From contig NC_009142.1 of assembly GCF_000062885.1 (NCBI RefSeq), positions 2,903,584 to 2,967,583 on the forward strand: a stretch of DNA of 64,000 bases. The letters are read 5' to 3'. Under the pieces are notes generated by a model. That model saw only the letters and a list, made by a program, of their open reading frames with translations, ran no database searches and had not been told where the DNA came from. Shown here one piece after another: positions 1 through 8,560 of this stretch. The stretch comes from Saccharopolyspora erythraea NRRL 2338. GTDB taxonomy: Bacteria > Actinomycetota > Actinomycetes > Mycobacteriales > Pseudonocardiaceae. The first letter of the stretch is position 1, and the number at the start of each line of letters is the position of its first letter. The translations under genes were made by a program, and so were the position numbers.

Positions 1-365
1 CCCCTTTTCCGCGCGCCAGCAGCATGCTGGTGCGCGCGGGCGATGGTCGAGTCCACGCTGACATCCCAGGTGATCAACCCCGCGGCGTCAGCGCGGGTCT
101 GCAACGCGGCCACAATCTGTGCCCAGACCCCGGCGCGCTGCCAGCGACGAAACAGCCCGTAGACCGCCTGCCACGACCCATAGGCCGGGGGAACATCACG
201 CCACGGTGTCCCGGCCCGCACCGGCCAACGGATCCCGTCGATGAGCTGCCGTCTGGTCCATGTCGGCGGGCGCCCCGGCCTCGTACCGACAGGCAGCAGG
301 GGTTCCAGCACACCCCACTGCGCGTCGGTCAGGTCCGCTCGCCCCGTCACCGCTACGCTGGCCAC
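1..365 (-). CDS. IS5-family transposase, N-terminal part (cut by window edge)
   Basis: Reading the minus strand from GTG at 365 gives an uninterrupted frame that runs off the left edge. It begins VASVAVTGRADLTDAQW and contains the DUF4096-type N-terminal signature (LTDAQWGVLEPLLP, RPPTWTRRQLIDGIRW, GTPWRDVP, GSWQAVYGLFRRW). It then reaches the first catalytic aspartate block, DVSVDSTIARAHQHA. These are features of IS5/IS427-type DDE transposases, which cut and paste their own element. A GGAG five bases before GTG supports the start. About 120 residues are visible of an expected 250-280, so intactness cannot be judged. The rest of the element lies to the left of the window. Confidence 0.88.
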   Translation of the reverse strand, partial: MASVAVTGRADLTDAQWGVLEPLLPVGTRPGRPPTWTRRQLIDGIRWPVRAGTPWRDVPPAYGSWQAVYGLFRRWQRAGVWAQIVAALQTRADAAGLITWDVSVDSTIARAHQHAAGARKR

Positions 366-420
366 GAGGTCTCCGGTGGTCTTGATCTTCTTGGTCGATG
401 ATCGATCTACCGGAGACCTC
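366..420. repeat. 12-bp inverted repeat next to the transposase start
   Basis: GAGGTCTCCGGT at 366-377 is repeated as its exact reverse complement ACCGGAGACCTC at 409-420, separated by 31 bases. It lies directly upstream of the transposase GTG. It could be part of the IS terminal region or a regulatory hairpin. The real terminal inverted repeat cannot be defined without the other end. Confidence 0.5.
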
Positions 421-529
421 ACCTATTTGATCAACGACACGCCGACACTGACTCCACCCGACTCACCACTTCGAGACACGCCCTAGGTGTCGGTTAGTTC
501 CCCCGGAGGATCTGACAGGTCGGGTCATC

Positions 530-808
530 TCACCGTGTGCCGGATGCTTCGGCGGCGCCCGGAGTGAACGGGGCGCGCAGGCGGCGCATGGTGTCAGCGC
601 TGCGGTCGGCGCGCGGGTGGTGTTCGGGAGCGGGCCGGGTGTGGTCGGGTTCGACGAACTCGACCGGGCTCACGGCGTCAGGGTCGCGACGGGGTCGGGC
701 AGTGGGAGCACGATGCGTGCCGTGCTCGAGCAGCCGAGCAGGCCCGTGGGTGCTCGATGCGCTGCGGTGCTGGGAAGTCCGGGGGTGCCTTGGGGTGGAG
801 ACGTTCAT
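530..808 (-). CDS. small hypothetical protein (92 aa)
   Basis: The frame starts at ATG 808 with AAAGGA seven bases upstream and shows the strong third-position GC bias of real genes here. The product (MNVSTPRHPRTSQH...) is rich in Pro, Arg and His, is probably disordered, and has no membrane segment or motif I recognise. A long overlapping plus-strand frame looks like its shadow. The function is unknown. It lies between the IS element and the DUF2188 gene, both on the same strand. Codon use and the ribosome site are the only support. Confidence 0.5.
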   Translation of the reverse strand: MNVSTPRHPRTSQHRSASSTHGPARLLEHGTHRAPTARPRRDPDAVSPVEFVEPDHTRPAPEHHPRADRSADTMRRLRAPFTPGAAEASGTR

Positions 809-978
809 GAGGAAGTCCTTTCGTGTTGCGGGTTCGACCTACTCGGTCGGGTCCCACGGTTGGATACGGGACTGCGCAAGGCAGGTCAGGGCGAGAGGTC
901 GACAGGTGCGCCGGAATGTGCCGGTGGCCCTGGGCTGTGTTGCAGGAAGCCGGCGGCGGGCAAGTCGCGCGGGACGCT

Positions 979-1155
979 TCAGCTGTCGGGGGTGACGAGC
1001 ACGGTGCCGCCGCCGTAGGCGGCGAGTTGGTGCTGGGCCAGCGCGACGGCGTCCTGCTGTGTTCCGGTGACGCGGGCGGTGTGTTGGCCCCTGGCGTCGG
1101 TGATCTGCCACGCGTCGTCGGAGAGGGTCGCGGAGATGTGTCGGATGTGCTGCAT
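979..1155 (-). CDS. DUF2188-like small protein (58 aa)
   Basis: The start at ATG 1155 is set by an excellent GAAGGA site four bases upstream. A longer open frame exists but its extension lacks coding character. The 58 residues (MQHIRHISATLSDDAWQITD..., ending YGGGTVLVTPDS) have the compact shape of DUF2188 proteins: a Trp-containing first strand, a helix with regularly spaced Ala/Gln, then a Gly-rich turn and a final strand. The biochemical role of the family is not known. The family assignment rests on pattern only. Confidence 0.65.
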   Translation of the reverse strand: MQHIRHISATLSDDAWQITDARGQHTARVTGTQQDAVALAQHQLAAYGGGTVLVTPDS

Positions 1156-1804
1156 CGTTCCTTCAGTTTTGGGCGCGCGTGCCCGGCCCATCGGGCGCTC
1201 GACTGCCGCAGGGCGGGAGCGTTTCACCGTGCTGGGGCGCGGAATCGGGGCCACGGCGCGCGGTCGTGGACATTGCGATGCCGGTGAGCGGTGCTTGTGT
1301 GATGCCGGGGAGTGGCGTTGACGACGCCGAGCCTGGGGTCCGCGCTGGAATGCACATGAGTGCTGCACGGTGAGGGGAAGGCCGGTTCCCGCGTGGTCGC
1401 GGATGCTCAGTGAGGAGTGGCCGGACACCGTGCGGTGTTCCACAGCGCGGTGCTCGGGGCCGTCAGCCGCCGGCCGCGGCTTCACGGGCTGGAAGCCAGG
1501 CCTCTGCGGGGCGCAGGCTGTGGAGAACAGCGCCACCTCAAGTCAACCGGGCGGAATGGGCGTCGGACCGGGACTTGCTGTTGGTGCAACGAGGTGGTGG
1601 CAGGCCAGGCCACCGAAGCAGGTGGTGTGCCCCGGCTCACCGGCCAAGGGCGGACCGCAGCAAAAACAAGTTCGTACTCGGCCCCGTGGTGCGGCTCAGC
1701 TGCTGTCCGGGTCCCCAGTGTGGAAGTGGACGCAGGAGGAGCCGCCGACGCGGTGGCCTCAGCGCCCGGCATCGAGGCTGGGAGCCACCGCGTCGAGCGT
1801 GGGA
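1156..1804. other. no supported gene
   Basis: Several overlapping frames are open on both strands here, but none has a convincing start or a recognisable product. The stretch probably holds the upstream region of the DUF2188 gene and the 3' flank of the cold-shock gene. Confidence 0.5.
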
Positions 1805-2008
1805 TCAGAGCGCGCGGACCACTTCGGCCTGCGGGCCCTTGGGCCCCTGGGTGACGTCGTAGGTCACCTGCTGGTTCTCCTCGAGGCTGCGGAAGCCGGT
1901 GCTGTCGATGGCCGAGTAGTGCACGAACACGTCAGGTCCGCCGGCGTCCGGTGCGATGAAGCCGAAGCCCTTTTCCGAGTTGAACCACTTCACGGTTCCC
2001 TGCGTCAT
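1805..2008 (-). CDS. cspA: cold-shock protein, CspA family
   Basis: This 67-residue protein is a single cold-shock OB-fold. It has the RNP1 motif KGFGFI (residues 14-19), the RNP2 motif VFVHY (27-31) and the conserved opening GTVKWFN. Such proteins bind single-stranded RNA and DNA and melt RNA structure in the cytoplasm. ATG at 2008 has GGAG at good spacing, and the length is exactly that of the family. A 223-base leader separates it from the MerR gene upstream on the same strand; Csp mRNAs often carry long structured leaders. Paralogues are usual, so the gene number is uncertain. Confidence 0.95.
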   Translation of the reverse strand: MTQGTVKWFNSEKGFGFIAPDAGGPDVFVHYSAIDSTGFRSLEENQQVTYDVTQGPKGPQAEVVRAL

Positions 2009-2231
2009 GTCTGTCTCCATTCGGGAGCTGGGAGGTATCACGAGGCCGCGCACCATGCGCAAGCCCGGGCCGGGGATCTCAGACGGCGGCCTACTCCAGC
2101 TACACCAAAGACAGCAGCTCGCCCGCATCAACATCCTGCGAGCGTGCGCAAACACGAACCCAGAAACAACGACCAACAAGAACACTACACACCGCTGGCG
2201 GCACACGCCACCCGTGCACCGTCGACCACGC

Positions 2232-2543
2232 TCAACCGGGCGTGTCCTCATCAGGCGGGGACAGCTCGGCGAGCTGATCTTCGAGTGTGATGATCCGGCA
2301 AGCGGCGGACACCGGGGTTCCTTGATCCACCAGCTCACGGGCCCGAGCAGCCCGGCGCAACTGCCTGCGCGAGTAGCGGCGATGCCCACCCGCCGACCGC
2401 TGCGGGGCGATCAGCCCCGCGTCTTCCAGCGACCGCAGGAACGGCTGGGTCACCCCGACCATCTCCGCGGCCCGCCCCATCGTGTAGGCCGGGTAATCGG
2501 CGTCGTCGAACTTGTCCTCGGCCTCCGGCCCTTCCTCGCTCAT
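2232..2543 (-). CDS. MerR-family transcriptional regulator (103 aa)
   Basis: The start chosen is ATG 2543, preceded by GAGGGAG; an upstream in-frame ATG lies at the base of a hairpin. The protein has one winged-helix MerR domain: [28 protein letters not shown] (helix-turn-helix, about residues 18-45) followed by the wing [16 protein letters not shown] short C-terminal helix (about residues 70-95) would form the dimer coiled coil. No effector domain or metal-binding cysteines are present. It therefore resembles the short HspR/SoxR-sized actinobacterial MerR proteins rather than metal sensors. It lies upstream of cspA on the same strand. Confidence 0.85.
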   Translation of the reverse strand: MSEEGPEAEDKFDDADYPAYTMGRAAEMVGVTQPFLRSLEDAGLIAPQRSAGGHRRYSRRQLRRAARARELVDQGTPVSAACRIITLEDQLAELSPPDEDTPG

Positions 2544-2566
2544 CCCGCTCCCTCGCCCCATGAAAA

Positions 2567-2597
2567 GCCCCCGGTGCACCAGCGGTGCACCGGGGGC
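2567..2597 (-). terminator. perfect 14-bp hairpin before the MerR gene
   Basis: GCCCCCGGTGCACC (2567-2580) and its exact complement (2584-2597) flank a 3-base loop. On the minus strand the stem is followed by TTTTC, so it fits an intrinsic terminator for transcripts entering from the right. It contains GGTGCACC twice, itself a palindrome, so it could instead be a MerR operator. Confidence 0.55.
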
Positions 2598-3273
2598 CAA
2601 AAGGGGTACTTACTCACTTACAGCGACCGCGCATCCACTGCGAACACGAGGATGACGCGGCGTCACAACTCCGATGCGACGCCTCCCTTCCCGCTCGCCT
2701 GCAAAGCACACGTCCTGCTTGTCGTAGCCGGGTGGGGGCCTCTCGACCCCCACCCGGGATCAATCTTTCCTCGTGCATCACCCATGGCGCCGATTCATCG
2801 ATGATGGCGCTTCGTGGCCTGCCTCTCAGCTTGCAGAAAGTCTAACACGGCCCTCGCGCCATGTCTACATCGGCGAGCACAGGAAATCCTCACACGCGGT
2901 CGGAACACTGTCCGTGATCACCGCACCGGCCGATCCGGGGCGTCCGGGTCCGCGAAGACGGCTTGCTCGTCCAACGTCTCCGGGCCTTGGCCCCCACGAC
3001 GTGCCCGGCAGCAGCCTGGACGACCCGATCGACACCCCGACCTGGTCGATGTTCGACGACAACGGCAGCTTCTCGTCGACGACATCCTCATGCCCCTGCT
3101 CCGGCCGGCCACATCCACGGAAACGAACACGCCGGAGGCGCGGGCCCGTCAGCCGTAAGGACTTCTGACCGAACCGCGGGTGCGTCTGTGTTGTACGAGG
3201 CAGGTGGCCGGTCGGGGATGCGCGCCACACGGTGTTCATCGCCTTGGGGTCTGAAGGTGGGACGAGCGGTGCT
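2598..3273. other. no supported gene; strong hairpin and a dispersed repeat copy
   Basis: I see no gene here. A hairpin with an 11-bp perfect stem (2728-2738 with 2747-2757, 8-base loop) has no clear T-run on either side. From about 2930 to 3170 short coding-like pieces in different frames suggest a decayed gene, but none is recognisable. Confidence 0.4.
2931..2970 (+). repeat. 40-bp dispersed direct repeat, copy A
   Basis: This copy begins CGATCCGGGGCGTCCGG and matches 9496-9535 in the same orientation at 37 of 40 positions. In one frame both copies read approximately PIRxVRxREDGLLV. Origin unknown; it may be a remnant of a shared small gene. Confidence 0.6.
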
Positions 3274-5028
3274 TCATCGGAGGACGGGTGTCTCTCGTGC
3301 CCGCAGAAGCCCGGCACGGGCTTGGGTTGCCGCTGTCGCCGCCTCCAGCTCGGTCGCGTCGGCGATTGTCGTGTTGCCCTCGTAGGTGACGCCCTCGGGT
3401 ACGGCGTCGCTGCCCACCGGGTCGGCGTCCCAGAAGTTGTTGCGGTACACCACGTTCTCCAGCGGCGGGCTGACCTGTAGAACGGCCGTGCTGTCGGCTC
3501 GGGCGACCACGTTGTCCTCCACAGTGACCCAAGCGGCCCCGTAGTCGGTGTACAGGCCGAAGTTGTAGGGAGTGCGGGTGTCCTTGACGACGTTGCCTGC
3601 GACGACCGCGCCGTTGTCCGGGGAGTCTCCTTGTGGGCCGGAAACGTAGATGCCTCCGCCGTCGGCCAGAGTCCCCATGCTGTCGGTGACGAGGTTGCGC
3701 AGGATGCGGGCGCCCGTTCCGGGTCCTACGACGATGCCGCAGTGGGGCACGTCGGAGATCCGGTTGTGCGAGACGGTGCAGTTCTCGGTGTTCAGCAGCG
3801 CAATGCCGGGGGAGCCCGAGTAGTCCAGGCCGGCGTGCTGGACCAGGTTGTCCTCGATCAGTACGTGGTGGCTGCTGGAGACCGAGACGGCGGAGGCGGA
3901 GAGGGTGTCGAAGTCGCAGCTGTGCACGGTGGTCCCGGCGCTCTCGATCGCGCTGAGTCCGGTTGCTCCGATTCGGGTGAAGCGGCACCGTTCGAATCGC
4001 ACTCCGGTCGTGGCGTCGAGCCGCACGCAGGCCGGGATCGTCTCCGCCTCGGTCGGCACGGTCACCCACGCCTGTCCCTCGACCACCACCACCTTCTCGA
4101 CGCCGGCCCCGTCGTAGTAGCCGTTGCCGTGGTAGTGCAGGAAGCCGCGTTCTCCGCTGGGCCTGAGCCAGGTGGCGTCGGCGAAGACCAAGCCGCGGAA
4201 AGAGACGTCGCGCGTGCCGGTCGCGCTCAGCAGCACCTCCAGCGCGGGTGCCACCACCCGGGTGCGCAGCGGATGCTCGCCGGGGCGGGGCCGGTAGTGC
4301 AGGACGTGCTTGCCGAGGCGGGAGTGGTCCAGGACGAACGTGCCGGGCTCGGTGAGGAAGGCCGGATCGTTCTCCACCCGCGTCGGTAACCCTGGGCCTG
4401 ACATCAGCTCGCCGTCCCAGGCGGAGTTGTAGAGGTCATCGGCCCAGGAGAAGGCGGGTTGTGCCATGGTGATCACGGTGGAGTCGCCGTCGCGGACGAC
4501 GGACGCGACGCCGCAGCGCGCCTCCGTCCACGGGTAGACGCCGCGGTAGACGAACTCGACTCCGGTCGGGGCCTGCCAGGACAGCGGGGCCGTGGAGTCG
4601 GTGATGTAGCCCGTCGGGGTCCTTTTCGCCTCGCCTGGGAGTCTGTCGAGGGCGGCGCGCTCAGCCCGGCGACCGTCGACGTGCAGTTGGCGGGTGTCGA
4701 GGTCGCCGACCTCGGCGAGCCACACCCCGTGACGCTCGCGCCAGTCGGTGATCTCGCGGCCGCCGCTGACCACGGCCTGCTCCTGCTGGTCGGTTCCGTA
4801 CCCGAACGCCTGGTAGGCGATCCGGTGATCGTCGCGGCCCGAGTCGTCCTCGTCGAGCGCGAAGGTTTCGGTGAGCACGTGTGTGCCCTCCCGGAGGTGT
4901 ACGACGACCGCGCCGGCCGCGGCGCGTGCCGCGTGCCGCGCGCGGTCCAGCGTGGCGAACGGGCGCTCCAGAGTGCCTGGAGCGGAGTCGTCCCCGGTCG
5001 GGGAGACGAAGAACTCAGCCACGATCAC
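3274..5028 (-). CDS. right-handed beta-helix protein, GH141/pectate-lyase-like
   Basis: GTG 5028 follows GGAGGT at ideal spacing. The 584-residue product opens with FFVSPTGDDSAPGTLERPFATLDRAR, typical of parallel beta-helix carbohydrate-active enzymes that strip or cleave polysaccharides. Repeating strand turns rich in Asn, Val and Gly fill the second half (about residues 330-560, for example IEDNLVQHAGLDYSGSPGIA and VSHNRISDVPHCGIVVGPG). There is no signal peptide, so it is either cytoplasmic or exported by an unusual route. Residues 1-300 match the N-terminal layout of GH141-type enzymes (fucosidase/xylanase), but I cannot name a substrate. It is divergent from a TetR gene that probably controls it. 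Confidence 0.7.
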   Translation of the reverse strand: MIVAEFFVSPTGDDSAPGTLERPFATLDRARHAARAAAGAVVVHLREGTHVLTETFALDEDDSGRDDHRIAYQAFGYGTDQQEQAVVSGGREITDWRERHGVWLAEVGDLDTRQLHVDGRRAERAALDRLPGEAKRTPTGYITDSTAPLSWQAPTGVEFVYRGVYPWTEARCGVASVVRDGDSTVITMAQPAFSWADDLYNSAWDGELMSGPGLPTRVENDPAFLTEPGTFVLDHSRLGKHVLHYRPRPGEHPLRTRVVAPALEVLLSATGTRDVSFRGLVFADATWLRPSGERGFLHYHGNGYYDGAGVEKVVVVEGQAWVTVPTEAETIPACVRLDATTGVRFERCRFTRIGATGLSAIESAGTTVHSCDFDTLSASAVSVSSSHHVLIEDNLVQHAGLDYSGSPGIALLNTENCTVSHNRISDVPHCGIVVGPGTGARILRNLVTDSMGTLADGGGIYVSGPQGDSPDNGAVVAGNVVKDTRTPYNFGLYTDYGAAWVTVEDNVVARADSTAVLQVSPPLENVVYRNNFWDADPVGSDAVPEGVTYEGNTTIADATELEAATAATQARAGLLRARETPVLR

Positions 5029-5039
5029 AGCACCTCCAT

Positions 5040-5069
5040 GCTTATGGCATAAACGACTGTACTATAAGC
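5040..5069. promoter_or_regulatory. candidate TetR operator between divergent genes
   Basis: GCTTAT (5040-5045) is mirrored by ATAAGC (5064-5069), and TTATGGCATAA (5042-5052) is itself a near-palindrome. The symmetric AT-rich block sits in the 54-base gap between the beta-helix gene and the TetR gene, where a divergent autoregulatory operator is expected. Confidence 0.5.
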
Positions 5070-5082
5070 GCGGAGGTGGCTG

Positions 5083-5931
5083 ATGGCGCAAGGCAGTGCG
5101 AGGGATCCCGATCTTGTCGTCGAGCTGCTGTGGCGGGATGGGGACGCCAAGCGGGTCCTGAGTCTCGAGCGGATCGTGCAGGCCGCCGTCGAGGTGGCCG
5201 ACGGGGAAGGCCTGTCCGGGCTGTCCATGCGCAAGGTCGCCGAGCGGCTGGGTTTCACCGGCATGTCGCTGTACCGGCACGTCCCGGGCCGAGACGCGCT
5301 GGTGGAGCTGATGTGCGACGCGGTTCTGGGGGGCCCGCCGGAGGATCCGGTGGGCGGCGGCTGGCGCAGCCGGCTGGAGGAGTGGGCCCGCAAGGGTTGG
5401 GAACTGCGCAAACGCCACCCTTGGCTGGCGGAGGTGCGCGGCACCCGTCAGTTGCCGGGCCCCAACGGGGTGGCTCACTACGAGCACGTGCTGGGCATCC
5501 TCGCTGGGACTGGTCTCGCGCCGGCCGAGGTGGTCGCGGCGGTCAACCTGGTCGGCCGCTTCGTCGACGCCGAGGCGGCGGTCCTGGTGGAGGCCGCGCG
5601 GGCGGAGCGCAGCAGCGGGGTGGGCCACGACGAGTGGTGGGCTGCCCGCGGCTCGCTGTACGCGTGGCTCGACCGCTATCCGACCCTGACCGCGCTGTGG
5701 GAAGCGGGCGGGTTCGACGAGTCGGAGGATCCCTTCGAGTTCGGCTTGGCTCGGGTGCTCGACGGCATCGAACTCCTGGTTGGGAAGCGTGATGAAATGC
5801 GTGATGAAATGCGTGATGGAATGTGCCAGGAATGCGGTGAACCGGTGGAGCGGCAGTCCTCGGGCCGCACCCGTGCCTACTGCTCGCGGGCCTGTCAGCA
5901 GAGGGCCTACCGGAAGCGGAAATCCGGCTGA
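5083..5931 (+). CDS. TetR-family regulator with C-terminal CxxC zinc-ribbon-like tail
   Basis: ATG 5083 has GGAGGT five bases upstream. The 282-residue protein carries a TetR_N helix-turn-helix at about residues 25-72 (GLSMRKVAERLGFTGMSLYRH), then an all-helical ligand domain. Three near-identical 12-bp repeats (5789-5824) encode RDEMRDEMRDGM. They lead into a cysteine tail with CQEC and YCSRAC spaced like a small zinc ribbon and a basic end (RAYRKRKSG). Such tails occur on other actinobacterial regulators. It probably represses the divergent beta-helix gene and itself. The ligand is unknown. Confidence 0.88.
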   Translation: MAQGSARDPDLVVELLWRDGDAKRVLSLERIVQAAVEVADGEGLSGLSMRKVAERLGFTGMSLYRHVPGRDALVELMCDAVLGGPPEDPVGGGWRSRLEEWARKGWELRKRHPWLAEVRGTRQLPGPNGVAHYEHVLGILAGTGLAPAEVVAAVNLVGRFVDAEAAVLVEAARAERSSGVGHDEWWAARGSLYAWLDRYPTLTALWEAGGFDESEDPFEFGLARVLDGIELLVGKRDEMRDEMRDGMCQECGEPVERQSSGRTRAYCSRACQQRAYRKRKSG

Positions 5932-5988
5932 GCGGTGTCGCCGCAGGGGGAGGGCTCCGTAGATACCGAGCTCGCCGGGTACCCGCGC

Positions 5989-6738
5989 CTACTGCTCCTT
6001 GATCGCACTGACCCACAGCAGGGAGCCGGTGCGGTGCGTGTGCACGGTCGGCACTCCCGATGCGTGGAGCACCTGGGCGATCTGCTCGGGGTGCAACGCG
6101 GTGGGCTTGCTGAAAAGCCCGGTGAGGTCCCCGGCCAGTCCCAGTCCATGATCAAGTAGTCCGCCTGCGGCCAGTACGAGGACGGTCAGGTGTGCGCCCG
6201 GTGCGAGTACGCGGGCAAGCTCGCCGAGCACGGTGAGCGGTTCCGGTGTGTTGTGCACGGTGGCAATGCTGACCACCGCGTCGAAGCTGTTGTCCTGGAA
6301 CGGAAGTTGGCAGGCATCGGCACGGAGGAAACCAACATGCGGCGCGCCTTCTGCGCGGACGGCGCGTTCCAGCATCACAGCGGAGATGTCCAAGCCGAGG
6401 ACGAGCCCCTCCGGCCCCACAACACGGCCGAGCATGCCGGTGATGTTGCCGGGCCCGCAGCCGACGTCGAGGACGCGCGCGCCGTCGGGAAGCCGAGTCG
6501 CCGAGGCAGGCAGTGTGGTCATGATCTTGCGGGCGAGTGACTGGCCGTAGTCGTAGAGCGTGGAGACGGTCTGCGAGGACCACAGCGCCGCGTTCGTCTC
6601 CGCAGGACTGCCTGCGTTCTCCCCGAGCAGATCGAGGTAGCCGTTCCGGAAATCGGGCGAGTCCGGTACCTCCGCGAGCAGCGGCAGGGCCTCGTGCAGG
6701 GCATTGGGCATCGACGTCGAACTCATCCTCCTCAGCAT
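5989..6738 (-). CDS. class I SAM-dependent methyltransferase (Methyltransf_11 type)
   Basis: The Rossmann SAM-binding core is clear: motif I VLDVGCGPGN (about residues 88-97), an acidic loop GLDISAVML, motif II ADACQLPFQDNSFDAVV and motif III LGELARVLAPGAHLTV. The family methylates small molecules; the substrate here is unknown. The start is uncertain. ATG at 6738, 6726 and 6711 are all in frame, and the only strong purine tract (AGGAGG) lies just before 6726, too close for normal use. It is convergent with the TetR gene and next to the M50 protease, with no shared pathway visible. Confidence 0.85.
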   Translation of the reverse strand: MLRRMSSTSMPNALHEALPLLAEVPDSPDFRNGYLDLLGENAGSPAETNAALWSSQTVSTLYDYGQSLARKIMTTLPASATRLPDGARVLDVGCGPGNITGMLGRVVGPEGLVLGLDISAVMLERAVRAEGAPHVGFLRADACQLPFQDNSFDAVVSIATVHNTPEPLTVLGELARVLAPGAHLTVLVLAAGGLLDHGLGLAGDLTGLFSKPTALHPEQIAQVLHASGVPTVHTHRTGSLLWVSAIKEQ

Positions 6739-6796
6739 GCCCGATCAAGCTCGCCGGAACACTCGCCCGGGGTCATCAGCAACCAGCCGCACAGGA

Positions 6797-7999
6797 TCAA
6801 CGCCGGCGCTGGCCGGGGTACCACCAGTTCGATGGCGGCGGGGTCCGTTCGGCCCCGGTGGTGGAGGCTCCGGGCACGGAGACGTGCAGTCCTCGTTCCG
6901 CGACCGTGCGGCTGATGTCCGATGGCGAGACGATCCCGAGGCGGTCGTGTTCGGCGAAGACCAGCACGTGCCCCTCGGCTGCCTCGTCCAGCCGGGGCAA
7001 TAGCGCGGTCAAGGCCTCTTCGGGCGCGGCAGTGGCGATGCGCTCCAGTGGCCACGCGACGTCGCTAAGCGTGCTCGTCGGCCGTTCCTGCTCGGGAATC
7101 GCGTTGACATCCCGGACGGTGATCACGCCTTCGACCCGTCCGGCGGGGCCGAGGACCGGGCGGACGGCATGGCCGCCCGGGGTCGCGTCCGCTCGCAGGA
7201 ACTGCTCGACGGTCAGGTCTGCGTCGACCGCGTCGACGTGGGGGGACATCACGTCGCGCACGCGGATGCCAGCGAGTGCGGCGCTGGCTCGCGCCCGTCG
7301 TTCCTCTGCGATGGCCGCGGCGGCGATGAACATGCCGAGCAGCACCCACCACAGTCCACCGGTCGACTGGATGACCAGTTGCACGATCCCGCCGATGACC
7401 AGGAGGTAGCTGAGACCGAGTCCGGCGCGTGCCGACCACAGGGCGGCTCTGTGCCGGTCCCCGCGCCATCGCCAGAGCGCCGCCCGCAGCACTCGACCGC
7501 CGTCCAGGGGCGCCGCGGGCAGCAGGTTGAACAGCGCCAGGAGCACGTTGAGCAGTGCCAGGTAGCCGAGGACCGCTATGACCAGTTCTCCGGCACCTGC
7601 GAGGTTGGAGGTCCACGCCAACGCACCGAACGCGACCGCCAGGGCGGCGCTCGCGGTCGGGCCGACGGTCGCGATGCGGAGGTCGGCTCCGGGGCTTCTG
7701 GCTTCGTCGCGCAGCCGTGCGACGCCGCCGAGCAGCCACAGCGTGATGCCTTCGACCGCCACCCCGTTCCTGCGCGCCACGACGGCGTGGGCGAGCTCGT
7801 GGCCCAGCAGCGAGCACACGAGCAGCCCCGAGGCGGCAACTCCGGCGACTGCGTAGGCGATCCGGGAATGTCCTGGGTACACGGCCGGAAGCTGGTATGC
7901 GGCCAGACCGGCGGCCACCACCACGACGATGCCCGCGACACTCCAATGCAGCCCGACGCGGACACCCGCGATGCGTCCCGGCGGGATGGTTCCGTGCAT
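6797..7999 (-). CDS. site-2 protease family M50 metalloprotease with CBS pair
   Basis: ATG 7999 follows GAGGTG. The 400-residue protein has five to six hydrophobic segments in residues 1-240, the zinc motif HELAH in LLGHELAHAVV (about residues 66-70), and the downstream ligand LPAAPLDGGRVLRA. Two CBS domains follow (about 245-370, for example VRDVMSPHV and GVITVRDVN). This matches the Rip3-type intramembrane proteases of actinobacteria, which cut membrane-bound anti-sigma factors or other transmembrane proteins. CBS domains usually sense adenine nucleotides. No candidate substrate gene is next to it. Confidence 0.93.
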   Translation of the reverse strand: MHGTIPPGRIAGVRVGLHWSVAGIVVVVAAGLAAYQLPAVYPGHSRIAYAVAGVAASGLLVCSLLGHELAHAVVARRNGVAVEGITLWLLGGVARLRDEARSPGADLRIATVGPTASAALAVAFGALAWTSNLAGAGELVIAVLGYLALLNVLLALFNLLPAAPLDGGRVLRAALWRWRGDRHRAALWSARAGLGLSYLLVIGGIVQLVIQSTGGLWWVLLGMFIAAAAIAEERRARASAALAGIRVRDVMSPHVDAVDADLTVEQFLRADATPGGHAVRPVLGPAGRVEGVITVRDVNAIPEQERPTSTLSDVAWPLERIATAAPEEALTALLPRLDEAAEGHVLVFAEHDRLGIVSPSDISRTVAERGLHVSVPGASTTGAERTPPPSNWWYPGQRRR

Positions 8000-8560
8000 G
8001 CCGGCACCTCGCCTAGCGGAGTCCAGCCCTGAACTTCAGTGTGCCTCAAACAGCAGTGTGCGGAAATCGCGAGCTGTCAGCAAGATCTGTTGAAGACTTG
8101 CGAACGCCCCGGCTCGCGGGCGGGTGCAACCAGGTCGGCAAGCCGCTGTGGCGCGGACTCGGAGCGCTCGGCTCCGCGAACAGCGGCCCGCACTCGGCCA
8201 CGGGATCGAGAAAGATCCACGCGAGCGGCGCGGCCGAGGTTGTCGGTCGCGGTCGCGCCGGCACCGAGGACGGTCTCGACATCGTGCTCGGCCTCCGCTC
8301 CGAACGCGGCCACTTCCAGCGCGCCGCGGTTGGCCCCGGAGCCCGTCGCGGTCATCCCGTGCGCAAAGGCCAAGGTAGGTGGGACGAGAGTTCGGCAAGC
8401 GCTTCCGCGAACGCCGCGGGGTGTCCATGTTGGACAGCGCCTCGCCGAACCCAGTCGCTGCCAGCGCCTGGTGATGATCAACGCGGCTTCGGCCCTGCTG
8501 GCACTTGGTCCCCCCGCGCCGGGCAGAGCGAGCGCGCCAGGTTGTTCGGCGTCTGGGACG
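8000..8560. other. no confident gene
   Basis: A minus-strand frame at 8077-8481 has some Ala-rich coding character but no good start or family. Plus-strand frames here are extensions of the spermidine-synthase-like gene without coding support. The stretch includes promoter regions of the flanking divergent genes. Confidence 0.4.

Noticed and set aside
2567-2757. Phage attachment site or excisionase context for the MerR gene
   Set aside because: No integrase gene or tRNA lies nearby, and the hairpins are explained by termination or regulation.
8077-8481. Possible minus-strand gene of 134 aa
   Set aside because: Some Ala-rich coding character, but no ribosome site, no family pattern and irregular composition at both ends.
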